DNA of 17,145 nt from GCA-003244245 sp035997545 (GTDB lineage: Bacteria; Actinomycetota; Actinomycetes; Mycobacteriales; Pseudonocardiaceae). Each line of letters starts with the position of its first letter. The stretch's first letter is position 1. The position numbers were made by a program, and so were the translations under genes. Below are positions 7,157 through 15,862 of the stretch, in pieces. The notes below the pieces were generated by a model that saw nothing but the letters and a program-made list of their open reading frames with translations, searched no databases and was not told the origin of the DNA. The DNA is taken from NCBI GenBank assembly GCA_035997545.1, contig DASYIL010000289.1, forward strand, positions 1-17,145, read 5' to 3'.

Positions 7157-8686
7157 TCACGGCCGTCTCCAGGTGCGTCCGGTCCTGGCGATCATCCGGT
7201 CCGCGGACGGCGGCCCCCAGGTACCTGCAGGGTAGGGCTCGGGCCTGTCCTGCTTGGCCCAGTGCTCGAGCACCGGGTCCAGGATCGCCCAGGCCAGCTC
7301 CACCTCGGCGTTGACCGGGAACAACGACGGCTCGCCGAGCAGCACGTCCAGCAGCAGCCGCTCGTACGCCTCGGGCGAGGACTCGGTGAACGCTGTGCCG
7401 TAACGGAAGTCCATCGTGACGTCACGGACCTCCATCGCGGTTCCGGGCACCTTGGAGCCGAACCTGATCGTGACGCCCTCGTCCGGCTGAATCCGGATGA
7501 CCAGGGCGTTCTGTCCGAGCTCCTCGGTCATGGTCTCCTCGAAGGGCAGGTGAGGGGCTCGCTTGAAGATCACCGCGATCTCGGTGACCCGCCGGCCCAG
7601 CCGCTTGCCGGTGCGGAGGAAGAACGGCACCCCGGCCCACCGACGGTTGTCCACATGCAGCATGATCGCGGCGAAGGTCTCGGTGGTGGAGTCGTTGTGA
7701 ATGCCCAGTTCGTCGAGGTACCCGACGACCTTGGTGCCGCCCTGCCAGCCAGCAGTGTACTGGCCGCGTGCGGTGGTCTCATCCAACGGCTCCACGAGCT
7801 TGGTCGCCGAGAGCACTTTGATTTTCTCGCCGCGCAGCGAATCGGGGGAGAAGGACAGTGGCTCCTCCATCGCGGTGAGAGCGAGCAGCTGCAGCAGGTG
7901 GTTCTGAATCACGTCTCGAGCGGCCCCGATGCCGTCGTAGTAGCCGGCGCGGCCCGCCAGCCCGATGTCCTCGGCCATGGTGATCTGCACATGATCCACG
8001 TAGTGGCTGTTCCAGATCGGTTCGTAAAGCTGGTTGGCGTAGCGCAGCGCGAGAATGTTCTGGACGGTCTCCTTGCCGAGGTAATGGTCGATGCGGAACA
8101 CCGACTCCTCGGGGAAGACGTCGTTGACGATCTCGTTGAGTTCGCGGGCACTGCGCAGGTCGTGCCCAAACGGCTTTTCGATGACCACTCGGCGCCAGTG
8201 TTCGACGTCCTGCGCCGCCAGCCCTGTGCGAGCGAGCTGCTTGAGCACCACTGGAAACATCGCGGGTGGGATGGACAGGTAGAAGGCGTGGTTGCCGCTG
8301 GTGCCCCGTTCCCGATCGAGCTCCGCGACCACGGCCGCGAGCTCGTCGAAGGCCGCGTCGTCCTCGAAGCTGCCGGGCACGAACCGGATGCCCTCGGCCA
8401 GCCGGGCCCAGACCTCCTCCCGGAACAGGGTGCGGGCATGCGCTCGGACCGCGTCGTGGACTAGCTCTGCGAAGTTCTCGTCGCCCCAATCTCGGCGGGC
8501 GAAGCCGACCAATGAGAAACCTGGTGGCAGCAGTCCGCGGTTGGCCAGGTCGTAAATCGCCGGCATCAGCTTCTTGCGGGACAGGTCCCCGGTCACGCCG
8601 AAGACCACGACACCGCACGGGCCGGCAATCCGGGGCAGTCGCTTGTCCCGGCTGTCCCGGAGCGGGTTGACCCAGCTGGTGGTCAT
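7157..8686 (-). CDS. zwf: Glucose-6-phosphate 1-dehydrogenase
   Basis: Zwf oxidises glucose-6-phosphate to 6-phosphogluconolactone and reduces NADP+, the committed step of the oxidative pentose-phosphate pathway. The 509 residues are full length. The coenzyme motif VVVFGVTGDLSRKKL is at ~26-40, EKPFGHDL at ~170-177 and the active-site RIDHYLGKE at 198-206, with Asp200, His201 and Lys206. The start ATG 8686 overlaps the pgi stop (ATGA), with AGGAG eight bases upstream. It is normally assembled with OpcA, encoded further down the same operon. Confidence 0.97.
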   Translation of the reverse strand: MTTSWVNPLRDSRDKRLPRIAGPCGVVVFGVTGDLSRKKLMPAIYDLANRGLLPPGFSLVGFARRDWGDENFAELVHDAVRAHARTLFREEVWARLAEGIRFVPGSFEDDAAFDELAAVVAELDRERGTSGNHAFYLSIPPAMFPVVLKQLARTGLAAQDVEHWRRVVIEKPFGHDLRSARELNEIVNDVFPEESVFRIDHYLGKETVQNILALRYANQLYEPIWNSHYVDHVQITMAEDIGLAGRAGYYDGIGAARDVIQNHLLQLLALTAMEEPLSFSPDSLRGEKIKVLSATKLVEPLDETTARGQYTAGWQGGTKVVGYLDELGIHNDSTTETFAAIMLHVDNRRWAGVPFFLRTGKRLGRRVTEIAVIFKRAPHLPFEETMTEELGQNALVIRIQPDEGVTIRFGSKVPGTAMEVRDVTMDFRYGTAFTESSPEAYERLLLDVLLGEPSLFPVNAEVELAWAILDPVLEHWAKQDRPEPYPAGTWGPPSADRMIARTGRTWRRP

Positions 8687-10311
8687 GACCCGAGCTCCTG
8701 CACCGCGCGCACCACTTGGACCAGCCCGGCCACCCGGTCGATCAGGTGCAGTCGCAGCACCGGGCGGCCACGCCGGACGAGCACCTCGGCGTCACCCAGC
8801 GCCTGGGCCCGCTGCAGGTCTCCGAAAGTGAACGCGGTGCCCGGCACCGGGATGTCCTCGACGACCTCACCGGTCAGCTGCAGAAACGACCCGTTCTGGT
8901 GGCCGCCCTTGTGGTACTGGCCGGTCGAGTGCAGGAATCGAGGACCCCATCCGAAGGTGGTCTGTATGTGAGTGCGGCGGGCGAATTCGGCGCGCAGCAC
9001 CGCGGCGGAGGCGTCGGCGATGCGGTCCAGGTAAGCCTGCACCGCGAGGTAGCCACGATCGGGGATGGCGGCGACCAGGGCCCGCAGCGCGTCGCTCAGG
9101 GTTTTCACGCCAGCCGGCATCCAGCCGCCGACGGGGTGTATCGCGACGTCACCGTCGATGAACGCGGGCTTAACAGCCGGCCCGGTGGCCGGTGTGCCGA
9201 TGACACTGTCGAGTAGGGCCCGCGCGGCGACTTTCGCGGCCTCCACATCGGGCTGATCGAACGGGTTGATCCCCAGTAGCCGGCCGACCACCGCGGTGGC
9301 GTGCTCCCAGAGCAGAAACTGCCCACCCAGAGTGCCGGTGACGGCCACCGCGGCCGCTTCGGTGCCAGGGCCGATCGCGACCGGGATGGCATCCGGTCCG
9401 GCGTCCGCGAAGCCGGGCGCGGCGGGCCCCTCCACCACGACCGGCAGCAGCCCGGTGCCGTCCTTGCCGGTGGACTCGGCGATGAGCTGCTCGGCCCAGT
9501 CGCCGAAGCCGACGATCCCCGAGCCGGTGTCAGCAAGCACCACCTTGTCCGCACCAGCGGCATGTCCGGCAGCCAGCGCGGCGGCCAGCTGCAGCGCCGG
9601 GTTCGCTGGATCGTCGACGGCCAGCAGCGGCGCCGCCTCCGCCGCGTCGTCCAGCAGGTTCGCGATGTCCGCCCCGGCCAGGCCGGCCGGGACCAGGCCG
9701 AAGGCGGTCAGCGCCGAGTAGCGCCCGCCCACGTCCGGGTCGGCGGTGATGACCGCGCGGTAGCCCTCGGCATCGGCGATCTGCTGCAGTGGCGATCCTG
9801 GGTCGGTTACCACCACCAGGTGCGCCGCCGGGTCCAGCCCCGCCGCGGCGAACGCGGCGGCGAACACCCGCCGGTGGCTGTCGGTCTCTACCGTGGAGCC
9901 CGATTTCGATGACACCACCAGCACGGTGCGCTCCAGATCCCCGGCCAGTGCATCGGCTACCTGGCCGGGGTCGGTGGTGTCCAGCACGGTCAGCGCCACC
10001 TTGTCAGTGGCGCAGATGACCTCCGGGGCCAGCGACGAGCCACCCATCCCGGCCAGCACGACCCGATCGATGCCGTCGGAGTGCAGGTCGGCCCGCAGCG
10101 CTTCGATGGTGGCCAGCAGCGGCCGGGAGGTCTCCGGCAGCGCCACCCAGGCCAGCCGCCGGGCGGCTTCTGGTTCGGCCTGTGCACCCCACAGCGTCGG
10201 ATCCTGACGCGCCAGCGCGGATGCCACCCGCTCCGTAACGAGCTTGTCGACCAGCGACCCCGCCTCACCTGCCAGATCAGGGGAGCAGATATCGACGGCG
10301 AGCTGCGACAT
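8683..10311 (-). CDS. pgi: Glucose-6-phosphate isomerase
   Basis: Pgi interconverts glucose-6-phosphate and fructose-6-phosphate. The 542-residue protein is of the divergent actinobacterial type related to the isomerase half of Tal-Pgi fusion proteins. The phosphate-binding GMGGSSLAPEV is at residues 88-98, SSKSGSTVET at 134-143, GGRYSALTAFGLVPAGLAG further on, and the C-terminal STGQYHKGGHQNGSFLQL block is present. The start ATG 10311 is only six bases after the tal stop, and its stop overlaps zwf. Its place in the operon supplies a route by which Tal and Tkt products re-enter glucose-6-phosphate. Confidence 0.94.
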   Translation of the reverse strand: MSQLAVDICSPDLAGEAGSLVDKLVTERVASALARQDPTLWGAQAEPEAARRLAWVALPETSRPLLATIEALRADLHSDGIDRVVLAGMGGSSLAPEVICATDKVALTVLDTTDPGQVADALAGDLERTVLVVSSKSGSTVETDSHRRVFAAAFAAAGLDPAAHLVVVTDPGSPLQQIADAEGYRAVITADPDVGGRYSALTAFGLVPAGLAGADIANLLDDAAEAAPLLAVDDPANPALQLAAALAAGHAAGADKVVLADTGSGIVGFGDWAEQLIAESTGKDGTGLLPVVVEGPAAPGFADAGPDAIPVAIGPGTEAAAVAVTGTLGGQFLLWEHATAVVGRLLGINPFDQPDVEAAKVAARALLDSVIGTPATGPAVKPAFIDGDVAIHPVGGWMPAGVKTLSDALRALVAAIPDRGYLAVQAYLDRIADASAAVLRAEFARRTHIQTTFGWGPRFLHSTGQYHKGGHQNGSFLQLTGEVVEDIPVPGTAFTFGDLQRAQALGDAEVLVRRGRPVLRLHLIDRVAGLVQVVRAVQELGS

Positions 10312-10317
10312 CAGCGG

Positions 10318-11445
10318 TCAACCGTCCGAATCCAACGCGGCCTTGGACAGTTGTGCGGCTACCGTCGCGCCCAGCTCGGCCCAGGATGCCTCGAACTTCT
10401 CCACACCCTCGCGCTCGAGCACGACGAACACGTCGTCGAGGTCGATCCCAGCTCGGGCCAGCTCGTCGAAGGTGCGCTGGGCCTGCTCGGCCGTACCCGA
10501 CACCTGGCCGCCGGGTACCTGGCCATGGTCAGCGAGGGCGAGCAGAGTCTTCTCCGGCATCGTGTTCACCACCCCCGGCGCGATCAGTTCGGTGACGTAC
10601 TTGGTGTCCGGGTAGGCCGGGTTCTTCACCCCGGTGGAGGCCCACAGCGGCCGCTGCGGCCGTGCCCCGAGCTCCACTAGCCGAGCCCAGCGCTCGGTCG
10701 CGAAGTCCTGCTGGTAGGCCGCGTAGGCCAGCCGGGCATTGGCCACCGCGGCCTGCCCGCGCAGCGCCAGAGCCTGGTCGGTGCCGATCGCCTCCAGCCG
10801 GTTGTCCACCTCGGTGTCCACCCGGGAGACGAAGAACGAGGCAACCGACGCGATGCTCGCTAGCTCGTGCCCATTGGCCCTGGCCTGCTCCAGGCCGGCG
10901 AAGAACGCCGCCATCACCTCGCGGTAGCGCGGCACCGAAAAAACCAGGGTGACGTTGACGCTGATCCCGTCTCCCACCGCACCGGTGATCGCGGGCAGGC
11001 CCTCCGCCGTCGCCGGAATCTTGATCATGAGGTTGGGTCGGTCGACCACCTTCCACAGCTCGCGGGCCTGGGCAAGGGTGGCCTCGGTCTGCCGCGCCAG
11101 CCGGGGATCGACCTCTAGCGACACCCGGCCGTCCACCCCTGCGGTGGTCTCCCAGGTCCCGCTGAACACGTCGCAGGCCAGTTGCACGTCGGCCACGGTG
11201 ATCTCGCGCACGGCCTCGTCCACTGACGCGCCGCGGGCAGCCAGCTCGTTCACCTGCGCCGCGTAGTCGTCTGCGTGAGCCACCGCAGCGGCGAAAATCG
11301 TCGGGTTGCTGGTCACCCCGACCACGTGGTAATCGGTGATCAGGCTGGCCAGGTTGCCCGAATTGATCCGCTGCCGGGACAGATCGTCCAACCAGATCGA
11401 CACGCCCGCCTCGGACAGGGCCTGCAAAGTATCGGTGCTGCCCAT
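10318..11445 (-). CDS. tal: Transaldolase
   Basis: Transaldolase moves a dihydroxyacetone unit from sedoheptulose-7-phosphate to glyceraldehyde-3-phosphate. The 375-residue length is that of the actinobacterial TalB-like family. VTSNPTIFAAAV is at ~44-55, and the Schiff-base Lys142 lies in NLMIKIPATAEGL. SVNVTLVFSVPRYREVM and the WASTGVKNPAYPDTKYV segment are also family signatures. ATG 11445 has GGGAGAG eight bases upstream. It is 27 bases after tkt and six before pgi. Confidence 0.96.
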   Translation of the reverse strand: MGSTDTLQALSEAGVSIWLDDLSRQRINSGNLASLITDYHVVGVTSNPTIFAAAVAHADDYAAQVNELAARGASVDEAVREITVADVQLACDVFSGTWETTAGVDGRVSLEVDPRLARQTEATLAQARELWKVVDRPNLMIKIPATAEGLPAITGAVGDGISVNVTLVFSVPRYREVMAAFFAGLEQARANGHELASIASVASFFVSRVDTEVDNRLEAIGTDQALALRGQAAVANARLAYAAYQQDFATERWARLVELGARPQRPLWASTGVKNPAYPDTKYVTELIAPGVVNTMPEKTLLALADHGQVPGGQVSGTAEQAQRTFDELARAGIDLDDVFVVLEREGVEKFEASWAELGATVAAQLSKAALDSDG

Positions 11446-11472
11446 CAGGGACTCTCCCGTTTGCTAGGGGTG

Positions 11473-13578
11473 CTAGTCCGCTATGCGACCCAGCGTACGG
11501 CGGGCCGCGTCGGTCACTGCCTCGGCGGTGAAGCCGAATTCACGGAACAGGGTCTGCCAGTCGGCGGAGGCACCGAAATGCTCCAGCGAGACCACCTCCC
11601 CGTGATCGCCAACGAAGCGGTGCCACGGCATCGCGACGCCGGCCTCGACGGCTACCCGCGCCTTCACCATCGGCGGTAGTACCCGGTCGCGGTAAGCCTG
11701 GTCCTGAGCGTCGAACCACTCCACGCACGGCATCGACACCACTCGGCCCCTGACTCCCTCGGCCGCTAGCGTCTGCTGGGCGGCGACGGCGAACTGCACT
11801 TCGGAGCCAGTGGCGATCAGCAGCACGTCGGGTAGCCCGTCGCCGGCCTCGGCCGCGGTATCGGCGAGTACGTAACCACCACGAGCGACACCCTCAGCGT
11901 CGGTGCCCTCCAGGACGGGCACGCTCTGCCGGGTCAGGGCCAGCCCGGTGGGCTGCTGGCCCTTCTTCAGCAGTGCCTTCCACGCCGCTGCGGTCTCGTT
12001 GGCATCCGCGGGCCGGACTACGTCCAGGCCAGGGATGGCCCGCAGCGCGGCCAAGTGCTCGACCGGCTGGTGGGTCGGGCCGTCCTCGCCCAGACCGATC
12101 GAGTCGTGCGTCCACACGTAAATGACCGGCAATTCCATCAGCGCGGCCAGCCGCACCGCCGGACGCATGTAGTCACTGAAGATCAGGAAGGTGCCGCCGT
12201 AGGGCCGGGTCGGTCCGTGCAGCACGATCCCGTTGAGGATCGCTCCCATGGCATGCTCACGCACCCCGAAGTGCAGCGTGCGCCCGTAGGGGTGAGCGGT
12301 CCACATCTTCGTGGAGGTTTTCTCGGGGCCGAACGAGTCGGCTCCCTTGATCGTGGTGAGGTTGCTCTCGCCGAGATCCGCCGAGCCGCCCCACAACTCA
12401 GGGAGCGCCTCGCCGATCGCGGACAGCACCTCGCCGGACGCCTTGCGGGTCGCCAGGCCTTTTGCGTCCGGCTCCCAGGTGGGCAGTTTCTCCGCCCAGC
12501 CGGCGGGCAGTTCCCGGCGGACGAGGCGGTCGAACAACGCGGCGCCGGACGGGTTGGCCTGGCGCCAGGAGTCGAAGGAGTGCTGCCACTGCGCGTGCGC
12601 GGCCTGGCCGCGGCCCATCACCCGCCTGGTGTGTTCGAGCACCTCAGGCTCCACGACGAAGGACTGTTGCGGGTCGAATCCAAGGATCTTCTTGACCGCG
12701 GCCACCTCGTCGGCGCCCAGGGCGGAGCCGTGCGCGGCGCCGGTGTTCATCTTGTTCGGTGCCGGGTAGGCGATCACGGTGCGCAGCACGATCAGCGAGG
12801 GTCGGCCGGTCTCGGCCTTCGCTGCGTTGATCGCGTCCAGGATGCCGACGACGTCTTCCCCGCCCTCGACGGTCTGCACGTGCCACCCGTAGGCCGCATA
12901 GCGTGCGGCGGTGTTCTCTGACAGCGCAATTGCGGTGTCGTCCTCGATGGAGATCCGGTTGGAGTCGTAGAACACCACGAGGTTCCCGAGCTCCTGAGTG
13001 CCGGCCAGGGAGGATGCCTCGGAGGTGACGCCCTCCTCGATGTCGCCGTCGGAGGCGATGACGTAGATATGGTGATCGAAGGGGCTCTCACCTAGCGCGG
13101 TGTCGGGATCGAAAAGGCCACGCTCCCGGCGAGCCGCCATGGCCATCCCGACCGCGGAGGCCAGGCCCTGGCCGAGCGGCCCGGTGGTGATCTCCACGCC
13201 GATGGTGTGCCCGTACTCGGGGTGGCCAGGGGTCTTGGAGCCCCAGGTGCGTAGCTGCTCGATGTCCTCAAGCTCCAGCCCGTAGCCGGACAGGAACAGC
13301 TGCAGGTACAGGATCAAGCTGGCGTGTCCGGCGGACAGCACGAACCGGTCCCGGCCGGTCCAGTCCGGGTCGGAAGGATCATGCCGCAATACCCGCTGGA
13401 ACAGTGTGTATGCCAGTGGGGCGAGGCTCATGGCGGTGCCCGGGTGACCGCTACCGCAGCGCTGCACAGCGTCAGCGGCGAGAACCCGGATGGTGTTCAC
13501 CGCGCGGGTGTCCACATCGGTCCAGTCGTCGGGTACTCGGGGGGTGGTGAGCTGGGTCAGATCGTCGATGACGGACAC
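11473..13578 (-). CDS. tkt: Transketolase
   Basis: Transketolase is a thiamine-diphosphate enzyme that moves two-carbon units between sugar phosphates. GSGHPG is at residues 42-47, SAGHAS at 82-87 and GPLGQG at 133-138. The ThDP/Mg motif SDGD at 176-179 is followed by DSN at 205-207. FGVREHAMGAILNG carries the cofactor-activating Glu. I chose GTG 13578, which gives the usual 701 residues and has AGGAG seven bases upstream. The frame stays open for 54 more codons to 13740, but those residues do not resemble transketolase. It is the first gene of the operon and is divergent from ctaB. Confidence 0.96.
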   Translation of the reverse strand: MSVIDDLTQLTTPRVPDDWTDVDTRAVNTIRVLAADAVQRCGSGHPGTAMSLAPLAYTLFQRVLRHDPSDPDWTGRDRFVLSAGHASLILYLQLFLSGYGLELEDIEQLRTWGSKTPGHPEYGHTIGVEITTGPLGQGLASAVGMAMAARRERGLFDPDTALGESPFDHHIYVIASDGDIEEGVTSEASSLAGTQELGNLVVFYDSNRISIEDDTAIALSENTAARYAAYGWHVQTVEGGEDVVGILDAINAAKAETGRPSLIVLRTVIAYPAPNKMNTGAAHGSALGADEVAAVKKILGFDPQQSFVVEPEVLEHTRRVMGRGQAAHAQWQHSFDSWRQANPSGAALFDRLVRRELPAGWAEKLPTWEPDAKGLATRKASGEVLSAIGEALPELWGGSADLGESNLTTIKGADSFGPEKTSTKMWTAHPYGRTLHFGVREHAMGAILNGIVLHGPTRPYGGTFLIFSDYMRPAVRLAALMELPVIYVWTHDSIGLGEDGPTHQPVEHLAALRAIPGLDVVRPADANETAAAWKALLKKGQQPTGLALTRQSVPVLEGTDAEGVARGGYVLADTAAEAGDGLPDVLLIATGSEVQFAVAAQQTLAAEGVRGRVVSMPCVEWFDAQDQAYRDRVLPPMVKARVAVEAGVAMPWHRFVGDHGEVVSLEHFGASADWQTLFREFGFTAEAVTDAARRTLGRIAD

Positions 13579-13789
13579 ACTGGTGCTCCTGACTGTGCTC
13601 GGTGCGGAGGCCGTGGCGAGGGTGGTCTGCGCAGCTACCCTCTGGCCTTCCACCCTAGCGAGAAGGCACCAGTCCGCGATCCGAACTGCCCGCACTGCCC
13701 CCACCCCGGGTGACGCGCGCCACGCGATTACCATCGGCATTCACGTAGACACCCCCGATCAGCCTGATCAGCGACGACGAGGAGCCGCG
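13579..13789. promoter_or_regulatory. Divergent intergenic region driving tkt and ctaB
   Basis: These 211 bases separate the two divergent starts and must hold both promoters. TACCAT at 13729-13734 fits a -10 box for ctaB, and TAGGGT on the minus strand near 13641-13660 fits one for tkt. Neither has a clear -35 at normal spacing, so exact positions are unsure. No long inverted repeat was seen. Confidence 0.4.
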
Positions 13790-14716
13790 GTGAGTGATGC
13801 CGTCCAGGCTCCCGTGGCACCGCGCACCCGGCACTGCCGCAGCCTGCTGCGCGGCTACCTCGCCCTGACCAAACCGCGAGTGATCGAGCTGCTGCTGGTC
13901 ACCACCATCCCGGCGATGTTGCTCGCCGCGCGTGGGGTGCCGTCCTTATGGCTGGTCCTGGCCACCCTGCTGGGCGGCATCATGGCCGCGGGCAGCGCGA
14001 ACGCGCTGAACTGCGTCGCCGACGCCGACATCGACGCCCAGATGACAAGGACCCGGTCCCGGCCACTGGTCACCCACGAGGTGCCCGTCCGGCATGCGCT
14101 GATCTTCGGGATCACGCTGGGGGTGGCGTCGTTCGGCTGGCTCTGGACGACCACCAACCTGGTCTCGGCGCTGCTCGCGGTCGCGACGATCCTGTTCTAC
14201 GTCTTCATCTATACGCTGTTGCTCAAACGCCGCACCGCGCAGAACATCATCTGGGGTGGCGCCGCCGGGTGCATGCCGGTGGTGATCGGCTGGTCGGCGG
14301 TCACCGGCACGGTGGGGTGGCCCGCCTTGGCGATGTTCGGGGTGATCTTCTTCTGGACACCGCCACACACCTGGGCGCTGGCGATGAAGTTTCGCGAGGA
14401 CTACCAGCGGGTGGGCGTGCCGATGCTGCCCGCGGTGGCTTCCCCAGTGTCGGTGACGCGCCGGATCGTGGTGTTCAGCTGGCTGATGGTGGCCTGGAGC
14501 CTGCTGCTGGTCCCGGTCACGAGTGGAATCTACGCCGCGGTGGCGGTGCTGGCCGGCGGTTGGTTCCTGGTGATGGCACACCGATTACTCGCCGCGGTGC
14601 GGCGCGGTCTGGCCGTCAACCCGATGCGGTTGTTCCACCTGTCCAACACCTACCTGGCACTGGTGTTCGTGGCGATCGCGGTCGATTCAGTGCTGGGCTG
14701 GGCCCCGCCGGTTTAG
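13790..14716 (+). CDS. ctaB: Protoheme IX farnesyltransferase (heme O synthase)
   Basis: CtaB attaches farnesyl to heme B, making heme O, the precursor of heme A for aa3-type cytochrome oxidase. It is an integral membrane protein of the UbiA prenyltransferase superfamily. The 308 residues hold several hydrophobic helices. LTKPRVIELLLVTT is at ~26-39. The first Asp-rich motif NCVADADID has Asn74, Asp78 and Asp82, followed by TRTRSRPL. WTPPHTWALAMKFREDY and GVPMLP form the second motif at ~189-214. GTG 13790 was chosen because GAGGAG lies five bases upstream (13779-13784). The open frame extends back to 13490 over the tkt start and is not coding there. It faces away from tkt, as in many actinobacteria. 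Confidence 0.95.
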   Translation: MSDAVQAPVAPRTRHCRSLLRGYLALTKPRVIELLLVTTIPAMLLAARGVPSLWLVLATLLGGIMAAGSANALNCVADADIDAQMTRTRSRPLVTHEVPVRHALIFGITLGVASFGWLWTTTNLVSALLAVATILFYVFIYTLLLKRRTAQNIIWGGAAGCMPVVIGWSAVTGTVGWPALAMFGVIFFWTPPHTWALAMKFREDYQRVGVPMLPAVASPVSVTRRIVVFSWLMVAWSLLLVPVTSGIYAAVAVLAGGWFLVMAHRLLAAVRRGLAVNPMRLFHLSNTYLALVFVAIAVDSVLGWAPPV

Positions 14717-14758
14717 ACATCCCGGTGAGTGTCTCGGAACTGCTACTCGGCTCCGAAC

Positions 14759-14777
14759 GGCCGCTGAGCAGCGGGCC
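14759..14777 (+). terminator. Possible ctaB terminator stem-loop
   Basis: GGCCGCTG (14759-14766) pairs with CAGCGGGCC (14769-14777) with one bulged G. It lies 42 bases after the ctaB stop and upstream of the methyltransferase. There is no T-run, so it may be a terminator or a chance G+C-rich hairpin. Confidence 0.35.
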
Positions 14778-14793
14778 TGCGGGCTGCGCACGC

Positions 14794-14799
14794 TACAGT
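14794..14799 (+). promoter_or_regulatory. Possible -10 box for the PF04672 methyltransferase
   Basis: TACAGT fits TANNNT and lies 44 bases before the GTG start, just after the possible ctaB terminator. No recognisable -35 was found, so this is weak. Confidence 0.25.
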
Positions 14800-14842
14800 T
14801 GCGCTGCCAGGTCGAGGTCAGCGCACTCCGGAGGAGGTACTT

Positions 14843-15664
14843 GTGGGGGACGGCTCACCCGCTACAGGGCTGGAGCCCCTTCCGGATGTCGACACTACGA
14901 TTCCGCAACCGGCTCGCTTCTGGGACTACTTGTTGGGCGGCAAGGACAACTATCCGATCGACCACGATGTCGGCGAGCAAGTTCTGACGATCTTTCCCGA
15001 TCTGCGTGATGCTGCTCGCGCCGACCGGGGGTTTCTGTGCCGGGCCGTCAAGCATCTGGTGGCAGCGGCGGGGATCCGCCAGCTGTTGGATATCGGCACT
15101 GGGCTGCCCACCGTGAACAATACCCACCAGGTTGCCCAGGCGACGGCGCCAGAGTGCCGCATCGTCTACGTCGATAACGACCCGATGGTGCTGGTTCATG
15201 CGCGTGCCCTGCTCACCAGCACGTCAGAGGGCGCCACCGCCTATCTTGCAGCCGACGTGCGCGACCCCGAGAGAATCCTGCAGGGAGCTGCCCAGACGCT
15301 CGACTTCACGCGGCCTGTCGCGCTCATGCTACTGGGGATCATCAACTACGTCATGGATAACGCCGAGGCGGACACTGTTGTCAACCGGCTCCTGGATACC
15401 TTGCCTTCAGGAAGTTACCTGGCAATGTCCCATCCCACCCCAGAAGTTCATGCTGAGGCGATAGAAAAGTCCATGCAACTCTACAATTCCAGCGGCGCGG
15501 CCCCGATCAGAACCCGCACCCGCCAGGAGCTCATTCGCTTCTTCGACGGGCTGGATCTGCTGGAGCCGGGCGTGGTCTCATGTTCGCTGTGGCGCCCGGA
15601 CGTCAGTGATATCGGAACCCCGGCCGAGGTAACCCAGCACTGCGGGGTCGCGCGAAAGCCCTGA
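14843..15664 (+). CDS. SAM-dependent methyltransferase, PF04672 (DUF574) family
   Basis: This is a 273-residue, Rossmann-type, putative S-adenosylmethionine methyltransferase. The family marker PARFWDYLLGGKDNYPID is at residues 23-40. The SAM-binding motif I LLDIGTGLPT is at 81-90, and VYVDNDP at 108-114 provides the acidic residue that usually holds the SAM ribose. YLAADVRDP and VALMLLGIINYV follow as in relatives. The family is abundant in Streptomyces and other mycelial actinobacteria, and the substrate is generally unknown. GTG 14843 has a strong GAGGAGG site (14831-14837) five bases upstream. It is a lone gene between ctaB and the HD protein, with no biosynthetic neighbours that would suggest a substrate. 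Confidence 0.88.
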   Translation: MGDGSPATGLEPLPDVDTTIPQPARFWDYLLGGKDNYPIDHDVGEQVLTIFPDLRDAARADRGFLCRAVKHLVAAAGIRQLLDIGTGLPTVNNTHQVAQATAPECRIVYVDNDPMVLVHARALLTSTSEGATAYLAADVRDPERILQGAAQTLDFTRPVALMLLGIINYVMDNAEADTVVNRLLDTLPSGSYLAMSHPTPEVHAEAIEKSMQLYNSSGAAPIRTRTRQELIRFFDGLDLLEPGVVSCSLWRPDVSDIGTPAEVTQHCGVARKP

Positions 15665-15862
15665 TACGCGCCGAAGTGCACAAGCATCATGTCGCTGTCG
15701 GGTCAGCGGGTACCTACGACACACCCCGTATATGCCATCTGGCGGATGTACCGTGGGCAGCGCGGTCGTAGCTTGGCTGTAGGTGGCCGACCGGAGAATT
15801 CGGGGAGCACGGCCGGCCTGCGGACTTTTCGCGATCCGCTGTCCACAAGGGAGATGAAGAAC

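Noticed and set aside
7046..8464. A 472-codon open frame on the plus strand opposite zwf
   Set aside because: It mirrors zwf codon structure in G+C-rich DNA, has no recognisable domain, and zwf is certain on the other strand.
13579..13740. A longer tkt start adding 54 residues
   Set aside because: The added residues do not resemble transketolase, and they would fill the divergent promoter region. GTG 13578 has its own AGGAG site.
15731..15756. GTATAT...ATGTAC imperfect inverted repeat upstream of the HD gene
   Set aside because: The arms are only six bases with one mismatch and a 12-base spacer, too weak to call an operator.
15689..15862. A 58-residue N-terminal extension of the HD protein
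   Set aside because: The composition is not protein-like and there is no ribosome site at 15689, while AAGGGAG precedes the inner ATG.
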